Shown here: one piece after another, positions 1-10,071 of the stretch | Position numbering within the stretch: the stretch's first letter is position 1 | Layout: each line of letters begins with the position of its first letter | DNA from: Zygnema cylindricum | Lineage: Eukaryota; Streptophyta; Zygnematophyceae; Zygnematales; Zygnemataceae | Length of the DNA: 62,000 nt | Assembly: GCA_037447655.1 (NCBI GenBank) | Contig: JBBHKE010002781.1 | Coordinates: 1-62,000, forward strand | Reading direction: 5' to 3' | Notes under the pieces: model-generated | The model's input: the letters and a program-made list of their open reading frames with translations, nothing else | What the model was told of the DNA's origin: nothing | Database searches by the model: none | Translations under genes and position numbers: made by a program

Positions 1-124
1 TGGTCAGAGTTTTTGTCTGCCAGGGTGGCAGTTATTTTTGCTTAAACACAAAGGGGTCAGGATTATCCTAGAGGCTTCTTGGAAGCTGTCCACTCTGAGG
101 ACTTATGGAGGTCTCAGAGTTTCA
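1..124 (+). repeat. 3' end of a family-A copia LTR
   Basis: This matches the last ~125 bp of the LTRs ending at 5529, 11115, 16766 and 49250, including the conserved in-frame ATGGAGGTCTCAGAGTTTCA end. It stops with the canonical CA at 124 and abuts a different LTR. The rest of this copy lies left of the window. Confidence 0.85.
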
Positions 125-789
125 TGTACGGCGTACATGGATACAGTTTTATAAATGTACCAATTTAAAACGGATACCACGCATTTTGTTTCGACAAAGA
201 AACAAATATCGCGCAAGTATTTATTACGGCCAAGATTGCGTCTCGCTGCAAATCCAACGGCGCACATCATCGCCTAAATCCCGGAGTAGTCACTTTGGCG
301 TTTAATGATGTGGCATGACCTGGAGCCACGTGGAGAGATGACATTCGATCATAGGAATTCCGAGGAATGTATAAACGAGTAAAAAAGAGGACGCGTCCGC
401 TTAATAGTCCTGTCGTACATAGGCCGTACAAAAGGTACATCGGCAGTAGTACTTTTTGGTACGGTACAGTAATCCGATTGGTCCGTACTTCAGTAGATAG
501 AAGTTATTAGAGGAAAAAAGGACTTAGAAAATTTTGGTAGGCAATCACCTCTCCCTTTGAGAGTTTGTACAAATTGGCATTTTTACTGCCTCACAACTTA
601 TCGGCTGGTTGGCTATTTTCAGTGATTTTTTTTGCTACGGACTCAAAGGAGTCCAAACTGCACAGGGGAGCAGTCAAATTGTCTGTGTGACTTTTTGGGC
701 AACAGTGTTAGTGGGTTAAAGTGGGCTAGTTAAACAACTATCTAGAGGCTTCTTGTATTCTGTAGTCCAATGGAGGACATAGAATTGCA
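125..789 (+). repeat. Family-D copia LTR, 5'-truncated
   Basis: This is homologous to the minus-strand LTR pieces at 14817-15435 and 61628-62000 and to the plus piece at 61073-61605. It ends with CA at 788-789 after ATGGAGGACATAGAATTGCA, the family-D version of the conserved LTR end. No primer-binding site or internal region follows, so it is a fragment. Confidence 0.7.
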
Positions 790-1320
790 CTTTCCATGCC
801 CCACGCCATGGATTTGTCTTGTCCTCCACCGCCGACCTCTTGCAACCTACCACGTGTCAATTTGTGGCTATTTTGGCGTAATCCGCCAAAAGAGCCATTC
901 GGGGCTGTCAGTGTCACGCGAACCGTCCGCTCCCTTACTTTCATGAAATGTCGTCTGTCTGATTAGTCAACCCGTATAATGTTTTTTGCGGCCGTCATAC
1001 TCCGTCGGTTCTTTGTTCAACACCTTGCAAAATGTCGTTAAATGAATTATAGTATTGTGAATAGTTTATGTATTTATCGAACCCTGCATCAGTAAAGGTT
1101 TTTCTACGACTTAGCGGATAAGGCGGACGTATATGTTGTAATCCGTAAGACCTAGGATCAAATATAGGTCGGGTCACCTTTTTTGGTGTGGTCCATGTTA
1201 TCTCTCTCTCCCTTAACTTTGGCTGTAATGGACAGCCATGGCTTCCTTTCTCCTGGGCTTATATTTTTTGCCCTGAAAACTACAAGTGGGATAGGAATCA
1301 CTTTTTTCCTATTTTCAACA
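790..1320 (-). repeat. Copia LTR (family G) on the minus strand, truncated
   Basis: Read on the minus strand the LTR starts TGTTGAAAATAGG at 1320, directly after a polypurine tract, so it is the 3' LTR of the RNase H remnant to its right. It holds the conserved ATGGCT-containing LTR core (about 1230-1245) and patches shared with LTR F (around 875-905 and 1111-1125). The left side is cut at 790 by the family-D LTR. Confidence 0.65.
1111..1172 (+). other. tRNA-like segment with A-box-like and B-box-like motifs
   Basis: TAGCGGATAAGG at 1112-1123 fits the pol III A-box pattern TRGCNNANNNGG. About 32 bp downstream GGATCAAAT is flanked by the inverted pair ACCTA/TAGGT, like a tRNA T arm. It lies antisense inside LTR G, and a related segment is in LTR F at 60063-60114. 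No acceptor stem closes it, so it is not an intact tRNA gene. Confidence 0.4.
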
Positions 1321-1861
1321 CTCCCCTTAATTCCTAACCACTTTTGAGTTCTATACCGCTTTCTTTTTTGCAGTAAATGAGTTTAAATGACGAGACAGAT
1401 TTAGTCATCATATCGGCTATCATTTGCCCATCTGGTTTATACCTCAATTTGAGAATTTTATTTTCCACTTTCTCTTTAACAAAGCTTAGCTTAATATCCA
1501 TGTGTTTTCTTTAAAGTGGTGTTTGGGATTGGTTGCGATAGCAATAGCAGCATGATTATCACAAAAGACATTTCCGATCCCACTCTTTATGAACCCCAAT
1601 TCTTGAAGCAAACTTTTCACCCACATCAAATCTTTTACCGCAGCACAAACAACCATACATTCGGCCTCCATTGTAGACTGAGCAATGATTTTTTGGTGTT
1701 TGCTACTCTAACAACAATCACCCTCCCAATTTTCAAGATATATCTAGAAGTAGATCTTCTAACAGGAACATCACCATAACTAGCATCACTCCAAGTGGTG
1801 AAGGAAGGAGGAAACTTACTTTTATGTAAGGCACAAATTTTGATACAAGTGGATGGTGACG
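1321..1861 (-). pseudogene. Copia RNase H fragment with polypurine tract
   Basis: The minus strand encodes the C-terminal RNase H domain of a Ty1/copia polyprotein in two overlapping frames. Recognisable pieces are TTWSDASYGDVPVRRSTS (near 1750-1800), MEAECMVVCAAVKDLMWVKS (1615-1671) and the FCDNHAAIAIATNPKHHFKE block (near 1510-1570). A polypurine tract (RC of ctccccttaattcc) lies at 1321-1334 next to the LTR start. Sequence upstream of the WSDASYGD motif is missing beyond about 1861, and stops and a frame shift break the rest. It is non-functional. Confidence 0.85.
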
Positions 1862-2470
1862 ATTCTATCACGCGTCGTCAAAATTTGACGTATTAAAACA
1901 ACGTAGATTTTCAAGGAACTTTCGCAGTCAAGTATTGTCCCGGTGAAAGTTACAAAGATATTAGCGCAGAATCAAGTGGATGTGTTGTTTTTGGTGTGAC
2001 TCTAGGCAGTTTTCCCGATTGAGTACTTTACCGATTTTAGCTCCACGCGAAATCGCATCGTGCTAATTGGACCTACAATGATTTGCGGAAAAACTAATAG
2101 CGATGGGTATGTGTGTCAACGCCTCTCACCGTGCATTATTGTAGGTTAGATAGATGAAGACACGTGCATTTGCTCATTGGACTGCCACTTATATACTTTG
2201 TTTGCGTTTTGCTTATATGGTTGGTTGTTCTGAGCATAGTCCATCATTTAAAGAAAAGAGATAAGGACAAAGCTTTATTGAGATAGGGACAAAACTTTCC
2301 AAAATTACAATATTGTTTCTTCTGCTTTCCTAATGGATTACTAAAAGCGTGCTCCTCCTTTGCCTACGCATATGAATGCATATTCCTCTCTCCTTCTTCT
2401 CTTTTTTTAAATTTTCACCTGTATGACTCTCTAAGATTCGATCTGATTTTCTTGCTTTGTATTTGAGATA
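1862..2470. other. No recognisable feature
   Basis: This is AT-rich sequence without coding potential, terminal repeats or matches to the repeat families defined elsewhere in the window. Confidence 0.5.
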
Positions 2471-2689
2471 CACGGTCCTAAGGTTCCTTGGTTAACCGAA
2501 ACGGTCAATCGCGGATTTCACTAGTATATGTCTCTTTGGAGTGAGACCTAAAAGATAATAATTTTTTCCCCCAAAAAATGATGAAAACGTTGAATATTTG
2601 CAATTCAAATCTAAGAACCCCCAAAATTATACAAGTCGTTACAAAATCTTCGAAAAAAGCGTTTAAACCCCACCAAAAACCTTAAATAG

Positions 2690-3535
2690 TAGTGTTAGGT
2701 ATCGGGTAAACTCATATCCCGATAATTTTGTTATTCGATATATCGAATATCGATCGAGGAGAATCCTCGATATATCGTATCGAGACCAACATAAATTATC
2801 GCGATATATATCGCGATAAATAGTATTTTTAAAATTTAATATTTTATATTTCTATATAATATGATATTTTAGCGAAAAAGACAAATTGTCTAATACGCCA
2901 CGTACGACGTGATTTTAGTTTCGTGACTTAAACTCTTAAAGGTGGACGACCCAAAATGTAACCGACAACAAAGTACTAATTCTGTAATTCATATAATTAC
3001 TTATTTGGGGTATGGTTACATCAGGAGGTCTTTGTAATAGTACGGACAACAAAATTTCAGTATTACAGAGGCCCGGTTACATCACGTATCGTCTGTAAAC
3101 AAGTTTTTACATACGTGTTCTAATTTGAGTGGTTCCTTGTAAGTTGACGATCAAATCTTTAAAATCGTCAAAGATTTGAAAACCGACCATTTTCGTATGG
3201 AAATCCGTACTTGCGTATTACGTACGTGTACTTCGTAAGTGTACCGCATCAATGTACCTCAGATATCTCCTTCACTCTGTTGACTTTCAAGAAAAAATCG
3301 TACTTGTTTTCGGCAAAGATTTTATGGTCACCTTGTCCGAAGGCACGTGACTTTAGAGAACTGTAAAAAAAATCATTTTTTTTTAATGCCTCGATATATC
3401 GGCGATACGATATATTGGCGATACATCGGCGATATATCGCAATATTTTGATTTTTGATATATTATATCGATTATCGGGTACCTGAAATTCGATATATATC
3501 AAATATCGGCAAAAGGTCCTCGATACCCAACACTA
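2690..3535. mobile_element. Non-autonomous hAT-like element, copy 1
   Basis: Termini are TAGTGTTAGGTATCGGG and its imperfect complement CGATACCCAACACTA. The element is flanked by a perfect 8-bp target duplication TTAAATAG (2682-2689 and 3536-3543), the hAT hallmark. The interior has many CGATATATCG-type subterminal palindromes and no transposase ORF. Length is 846 bp. Confidence 0.9.
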
Positions 3536-3543
3536 TTAAATAG

Positions 3544-4467
3544 GTTAAAGTTCCCCTTAAAAAACCTAAGCATATAAATCGCGCGAAAAATAAAATAAAC
3601 GAACCTTTTTGTGCAATCGAACATCGAAAACTCACAACGCCCAAATCGAAGAACAGTGAATATTTGTCCCTATCAATATTCAATGACTGTACAAATACCG
3701 TATCATATCATATCGTTCACATTTTGGTACGATACGCAACTCTTTAAATTTTAGTGTTATGTATTGTTAGCCTCTCTCAAATTTTCAATATGCATCATTT
3801 TTTAACATACGGATTATCGATATATCTGTCTTATATATCGAGAAGACTAATATCTTTATGAATTCACGACATAAATATATCAGTTATCAGGTCGATAACT
3901 GCTTGGTTGCCGAATTTTTTTCAAAAGCTCTTCCCCCTCCCAAGCAGATGTCGCAAAAGTCAAAATTTTGGATACTTAAATCATTCATTTCTTTTTTCAA
4001 AATTTGAACACCTAAAATCCGATCGGGTTATTGCACGCTCCTACATTGTTACCCCTTACCCGAAATGTGTTTACAAAAAATAATTTAACTGAAACTTGAT
4101 TTCTCGCAACCCGCTCGTACCCGAATAAGCACAAAATAAATGGTACACCTCCCTTGCACCTTCTTCGATACCAAAAGTACAAGATACAATAATGTTTAAT
4201 AGTATAGACTTTACAGTACTGTACCATACTGGATAGTACTATATAGTATGTATTGTATTGTATTGTAGTGGAACGTACCTACGAAACCTTCAATTTTTTT
4301 TGTGTTTTGCTTACCCAGTTGTACTTGAATTTGTTATTTTTTTTTAATCACCCGGCCGAATCCGGCTTGCTCCCAAAATTTGGCACCCCAATCCTTTGCG
4401 GATCCGACGCGGCCGGCAGGGTACGGATCGGGAACGGATCGGGTACGAATTCGAGTACCCGATTGCG
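3544..4467. other. AT-rich spacer without recognised genes
   Basis: The stretch is shared with 17852-18773. Short ORFs here have no protein-like composition. Several TATATCG-rich patches occur (3800-3900), but no complete terminal repeats are visible. Confidence 0.5.
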
Positions 4468-4472
4468 ACCAC

Positions 4473-5529
4473 CGTAGAAATTAATGCTCCATTTTATGTA
4501 TTTTCTAGGTCTAAATAGAAGTATAGAAAGAAGCAGAGGCAGTCTACCTCTAACTTCTCTCTCCAACTCTCAAACTTGTCGCAATCACTGAGAAATTAGA
4601 GAAGGAGCTAGAGCCATGGCTACCTAGGCTATCCAGAGGTTTACGGGAAATATATATTAGTTAGGGGTTCTATGTACTAAAAGGTATTTGCCAGCCATAG
4701 GATTTGATCCTGGTACCTGCCGGCCGGCAGACAGCTGGTAGTCGGTAGCCTTAGCCGTTAAGCATAGACCTAGTGTTACGTACTATATGGTTTGATATTT
4801 AATTAAACATTTCCACGTCGGATAATTCATTTAACTATAATTGTTTACGGGATACATATATCCGATAATGTAAAAGTACGGATTACAGTACAGATAAGAA
4901 ATCAATACCGCGAATTTATTTCTTTAGCGAAACGAATACTGCGCATGTATTTATAAAGGCTACGATTAAATGTGAATTTAATCGAACGGCCGAAATTAGC
5001 GCCGAGATCGCGGAAGAAGATTTCGGCGGTTTGTGGTCATCGCCATGCCGCATGTCACGTGGCGAAATTACATTGGATCGTGGTATCTCCGGAGATTACC
5101 GCACCGAATCCGGATATGACATGTGTCGACATTTAGGCCATGTCGTACAATGTCCTTACACAAAGTACATCGGCAGTTGTACTTTTGTGTACGAAAATGT
5201 GATCTGATTGGCTCCGTACATCAATACATAGAGTATGTGAGAGAGATAGGACTTAGAAAAAATTAGAAGATAGGACCCTCTCTCCCAGAGAGCTTCTGTA
5301 CAAAAGGTCAACTTTGACCCTCCATAACTTACAGCTAAAGGGAGCAAATTCAGAGATTCTTTTTGCTATCGACTCAAGGGAGTCTTCTCTTCACAATGGT
5401 GAAGTTGGTCAGAGTTTTTGTTTGCCATGTTGACATTTATTTTTGCTGAAACAAAAAGGGGTTAGGGTTATCCTAGAGGCTTCTAGGAAGCTGTCCACTC
5501 TGAGGACTTATGGAGGTCTCAGAGTTTCA
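4473..5529 (+). repeat. 5' LTR of element A
   Basis: 1057 bp, same family as 10072-11115, 15709-16766 and 50212-50706. The first dinucleotide has decayed to CG, and the end is the canonical CA. An ATG at 5510, eight codons before the one in the primer-binding site, is in the gag frame. Confidence 0.95.
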
Positions 5530-6642
5530 GATTATGGGCCCACCCTCTAGGGTACCAATCTTTAATGAAACTGGCTTCATATATTAGGAAAGTATGATGA
5601 TAGGAGCCTTATGCGAAAAAAGGTTTTGGGGGATAGTGAGTGGACAGTTGGGGCGTCCATCAAGTCTTGGAATTCCTCCAGGGTTTGGATGAAGCAGATT
5701 CACCAGAAAAGAGGATCCACCTTCAAAGGAGGAAACAAAAGTAGGAGAGGTGGTGGACAAAGGAAAGGAGAAGGAGGCAACCACACCAATAGCAACTGGT
5801 TCGGCATTCATGTCACCTATTCTGAGGAACGAGGAGAATGATACTAAAACCTGGGACTTCAACAATATGGCGGCAAAGCACTTCATCCTACGCCATCTCA
5901 CTCAAGGACTTGCATGTCCTCATTTGCAGGTAGAAAGGGCATCCGATCTTTGGATGGCTCTCATAGAGATGTACAGAAGTGGTACGATTCAGCAACAACA
6001 GTTGGCTGATCAGAAAGTTAACGAGTATGTATACAAAGGGGGGAAGATGTTGGATTTTTGCAATGAGCTTGCTACATCTTCATGGAGCTAGAGAGTGCGG
6101 GAAAAGTTTTTAGTGAAAAAGAAAAGGTTAACTATTTACTAATGAAGTTATCCGATGAGTTCGAAAACATAGTCAACCGTGTGCAGGACTTGCCGGACTC
6201 AAGGTGGATATAGAACTTAGTGGTAGGGATGATTCTCATTCGGGAGAATACGATTGAGATCTGAAGAGGAGGAAAGAGTGGCCAAGCCTTGGCAACTGTG
6301 ACCGATTGGAGGAACAAGGATTCCCAGAAAGCGGTCGGAAACTATGGGGGGAGGGAGCAAAAAAATCAGACTGACGAGTTCGGACCAAGGGCTCCCAAAG
6401 GTTTATGTCATTTTTGTAAGAAACCTGGGCACTATATGGCAGAGTGCACTAAGCTAACCGAGCTTCGGTTAAAGCATGGGCAGACCGGTGGTACCCCGAG
6501 AGGAAAGAAAAAGGCCCTTGTGACACAAATACATGAGGCGGAATCCGAGGACGAGGACGATGAGCTCCTTTTAGATGAGGAGTTGGAGGCGAAAAACGAG
6601 GTCGAAATTCCACGAAGCAGAAATGTGCTTACGGTGGATTGA
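5510..6642 (+). pseudogene. gag: gag of element A (capsid and zinc knuckle), broken
   Basis: The frame opens either at ATG 5510 inside the LTR or at ATG 5534 in the primer-binding site, giving the N-terminus MGPPSRVPIFN shared with elements E and F. It is interrupted by TAG at 5585 (a Trp codon in E) and TGA at 5690, then runs to 6091 with capsid-like blocks such as NNMAAKHFILRHLTQGLACP. A frame shift follows. The nucleocapsid zinc knuckle CHFCKKPGHYMAEC (CX2CX4HX4C, intact) is read in another frame at 6289-6642, with an acidic tail. Function lost. Confidence 0.9.
5530..5544 (+). other. Primer-binding site: half-tRNA-iMet type
   Basis: GATTATGGGCCCACC directly follows the LTR. With one mismatch it is the complement of the anticodon arm of plant initiator tRNA-Met (GGTGGGCCCATAACC), not of the tRNA 3' end used by most plant copia elements. 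Known precedent: Drosophila copia primes from a 5' half of iMet tRNA. The ATG at 5534-5536 pairs with the tRNA anticodon and is in the gag frame. Confidence 0.85.
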
Positions 6643-7830
6643 AAGGTGAAGCAGGCATGATTGTAAATTCAGGTGCCTCCATGCACATGTGTAAGGATAG
6701 GCACCTGTTCACTAAGATAAGAAATATTCCCACCGTAGAGATAGAGTACGGGGATGGGAGGATAGTCACCACTACTCTTGTAGGATCGGTAGATTTGAAA
6801 GTGTTAGTAGAAGGAAAGACATCCATAGTAACATTCTCCAATGTATTGTTTATTCCAGAGCTGAACAAAAACCTCATCTCTACATCCGTATTAGATGATA
6901 AGGGTTTTTTTAATAGCACTAGGGAAGGAGTCTTTACTGCTAGTTTTGAGGAGGATGTCTATTTCATTGCTGAGAAGGGTAGCCATGGGATGTTTAGGCT
7001 AGTTTTAAGTAATGAAAAGAAGAAACTTTATTATGCTGGTGTTCATGATATTATGATGTGGCATAAGAGGCTTGGGCATGTGAATCTAGACAAGTTAAGA
7101 GAGATGAAAAATATGGGAGTGGTGGAAGGGATTAAGTTCAGTGAGAATGATAATATAAGTGATTGTAGTGGATTTGCTCAAGGTAAAACACACAGATTAC
7201 CCTTTCCTAAAACAGCCACCTATAAGGGAGAAAAAATTCTAGATCTAGTACACACAGATATTTGGGGACCGGCTAGAGTGCCCTCACCGGGGTGGAAGAG
7301 ATTTATGATGACCATCACTGATGATTGGTCTCGGTATTCCCGAGTGTATTTTTTGAAAAACAAGTACGAAGCTCAGGATTGTTTTAGACAATATAAAGCA
7401 TGGAGCGAAAAACTCCATGGAACTCCAATCAAGAGAATAAGGAGTGACAAAGGTGGAGAGTATACTTCTAACCAGTTTGAGGATTTTCTGAAGGAAGATG
7501 GGGTCCAACACCAAAAGACAGTTCCAGAAAAATCCGGAACAGAATGGGGTAGCTGAAAGGTTAAATAGAACACTAAGTGATAGTGCTAGAAGTATGTTGT
7601 CAGATAAGAAGATAGGAAAAAGGTTTTGGGCAAAAGCAATGAACTGTGCTAATTACCTCAAAAATAGAGTTCTTACTTCAGCTATAAAAGATGAAACACC
7701 TAATGAGAGATGGACAGGCCGGAAACCAGACTTATCTCACTTAAAGGTTTTCGGCAGTCAAGTATTCAGTTTAGATACAGATCGGTCTAATTGGAAGCTA
7801 GATCCTAAAGGAAAACCGGGATACTTATAA
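6639..7830 (+). pseudogene. pol: Protease and integrase region of element A, broken
   Basis: The protease motif reads MIVNSGASMHMC: the catalytic Asp of DSG is Asn, so it would be inactive. The integrase zinc-binding domain has HKRLGHVN but its last metal ligand is lost (DCSGFAQGK where E has CSGCAQGK). The DDE core keeps HTDIWGP and RSDKGGEYTS. A frame shift near 7500-7550 moves the reading to another frame for PEQNGVAERLNRTL and the C-terminal domain, which ends in an in-frame TAA at 7828 (after GKPGYL) with the frame open again beyond. Confidence 0.9.
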
Positions 7831-9407
7831 GGATATAATGAGGATGTTAAAGGTTATAAAGTTTATGATCTAAAAAAGGACGATATAATTTTAGTAAAGC
7901 ATCTAGTAGTTATGGATGAAGGAAAGTCTGTGGATCCCTTCAAATATACAAAATCAGTAAAAATCAGATTTGATTCAGAAAATTCTAATGACTTTGAGCT
8001 TCCTAACTATCCAGGTTTTAGAGAAGATGGCATTCTTGCAGGTACAAATCAGACCGAAAAGGACTCGGTTGTGGAAACTCCAGTGACAACTCTACCCGAA
8101 GGGGAAGACGTGGTGGAAATTGATTCAGAATCAAAGGATAGGGGAGAAGTCGAGTTTGTTCGAAAGAATCCACAAAAACCATCTATTCCGCCCTCAAATT
8201 TTGAGGGGGGAAGGAGAAGTAGCAAAAGACTGCAAGAAAAACAAGTTAATAACAAGGTAACTAACTATCTCATCAAGATGAACCTCAAACTTATGGATAG
8301 GCGATAACTTGTCCAAAAAGAAATCGGTGGAAGACAACCATCAATGAAGAGATGGCCTCAATTATGGCAGCCGATACTTGGGAGCTGGTGGATTGTCCAC
8401 CTAACCGAAAACCAATCGGTTGTAAGTGGGTTTTCAAATTAAAACTGAACCCAGATAACACAATCGAGTGCTACAAGGCCCGACTAGTGGCAAAGGGATT
8501 TACACAAAAGGAGGGAAATGACTACGAGGAAACCTTTGCCCCAGTGGTCAGATTTCCCTCCGTCCGCATACTTCTCAGCCTGGCAGCAGCGCAAGACATG
8601 GAAGTGTACCAGATGGACATCAAGAGAGCCTTTTTGCATGGAGAATTGGAAGAGGAGATCTTCATGCGACAACCCAAAGGGTTTGTGGAGGAAGGAGAGG
8701 AGAGTAAGGTATGTCGGCTGATTAAATCTCTTTATGGTTTGAAACAGGCGCCTCGACAGTGGAATAAGAAGCTTGATGAGTTTCTTACCGGTCTGGGATA
8801 TATCCGGATCACCTCTGATCACTCAATCTATGTTTTCGAAGATGAGGAAGGTTTTATATTTATTGCAATTTATGTTGATGATTTGTTTGTTTTAAGTAAA
8901 TCAATGGAAAAAAATAATAAACTGAAAACCGATCTTAAGGGGAGATATGAAATGAAGGATATGGGGGAAGCAAAATATATTTTGGGAATTCAAGTAGAGA
9001 GAGACCGAAAAAGAAAAATTATAAGATTGACTGAAAAGGAAGCAATAGGGAACATGCTTGAAAATTTTCAAATGGATAAAGCTAATAGTTATACAACTCT
9101 AATGGAGTTGAAGAAGGGAAGTGAGGGGAGTGAAGATATGAAATGAAGGATATGGGGGAAGCAAAATATATTTTGGGAATTCAAGTAGAGAGAGACCGAA
9201 AAAGAAAAAATTATAAGATTGACTCAAAAGGAAGCAATAAGGAACATGCTTGAAAAATTTCAAATGGATAAAGCTAATAGTTATATAACTCCAATGGAGT
9301 TGAAGAAAGGAAGTGAGGGGAGTGAAGAAGAAGGAGTCATAGTCTTAGACGAGGAATTATCTCCTGAAGAATAGAAGTTCATGTAGACTATTCCTTACAG
9401 GTAAGTA
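7831..9407 (+). pseudogene. pol: Reverse transcriptase region of element A, broken
   Basis: 7831-8307 continues the integrase C-terminal tail with the GGRRSSKRLQEK block. After a frame shift, 8352-9146 is a well-preserved copia reverse transcriptase: IGCKWVFKLKLNPDNTIE, KARLVAKGF, QMDIKRAFLHGELEEEI, SLYGLKQAPRQWNKKL, and the catalytic IYVDDL at about 8868-8885. The end is corrupted by a 191-bp tandem duplication. Confidence 0.95.
8944..9326 (+). repeat. 191-bp tandem duplication inside the RT/RNase H linker
   Basis: The segment starting gatatgaaatgaaggata at 8944 is repeated from 9135, differing by a few substitutions and one extra A. The unit is 191 bp, not a multiple of three, so it shifts the frame between the reverse transcriptase and RNase H. 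Confidence 0.95.
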
Positions 9408-10058
9408 GTGGGAAGTCTAATCTATTTTATGAATTATACCCGTCCGGATTTAGCTGCAGCTATAGGAGTGCTGAGTAGAAGTCTAAATGCTCCCACTAAG
9501 AGGGATTGGGAGGCAGCTAAGAGAGTCCTTAGATATTTGATAGGAACAAGGGATCTATGGTTGCATTTGGGTGGGGAGAATACTAACATCACTACTTGGA
9601 GTGATTCTAGTTATGGTGATGCTCTGATGAGCAGATGTACTTCTGGATATGTATTATATGTGGGTGATGGGGCTTGCTGTTGAAGTAGCAAACAGCAAAA
9701 AGTTATTGCTCAGTCCACCATGGAGGCTCAGTATATGGCCTCTTGCTCTGCTGTAAAAGAATTGATGTGGGTCAAGTCTTTGCTTGGTGAGTTTGGTCAC
9801 CTTAAGAGTGGTGTGCAAATTTTTTTTTGTGATAATCAGGCAGCAATCGCTATTTCTGCCAATCCTAAACATCATTTTAAAGCCAAACACATGGACATCA
9901 GACTCAGCTTTGTTAGAGAGAAATTAGAAAACAAAATAATCAGTTTAGAGTACCGACCAGATAGTGAGATGGTAGCAGATATGATGACCAAACCTGTGCC
10001 TTCCCCTATGCTAATTTTCTGCAGGGAGAAGTGTGGTATGAAATTAAAGATTGACTAG
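9408..10058 (+). pseudogene. pol: RNase H domain of element A, one premature stop
   Basis: A continuous frame contains YTRPDLAAAIGVLSRSLN, TTWSDSSYGDALMSR, QSTMEAQYMASCSAVKELMW, FCDNQAAIAISANPKHH and MVADMMTKPVPSP. It is interrupted only by TGA at 9681-9683, where the homologous copia residue before SSKQQ is Trp. The natural C-terminus is at 10058. Confidence 0.95.
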
Positions 10059-10071
10059 AAAATAAGGGGAG
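10059..10071 (+). other. Polypurine tract of element A
   Basis: The purine-rich GAAAATAAGGGGAG stretch lies immediately upstream of the 3' LTR TG. It is the expected plus-strand primer, and the same tract is found at 15694-15708 and, inverted, at 51468-51480. Confidence 0.85.

Larger units (their letters stand above)
2471..5026. repeat. Segmental duplication SD1, copy 1
   Basis: This is nearly identical by eye to 16767-19332. The block contains a hAT-like MITE with its target duplication, unannotated AT-rich DNA (3544-4472), the insertion junction of copia element A (accac before the LTR) and the first ~554 bp of the A 5' LTR. Because the junction is shared, the duplication postdates insertion of A. 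Confidence 0.9.

Noticed and set aside
4348-4566. ORF pairs on both strands at the LTR A junction, repeated at 18654-18872
   Set aside because: Identical because of the segmental duplication; they span the LTR boundary and are not protein-like.
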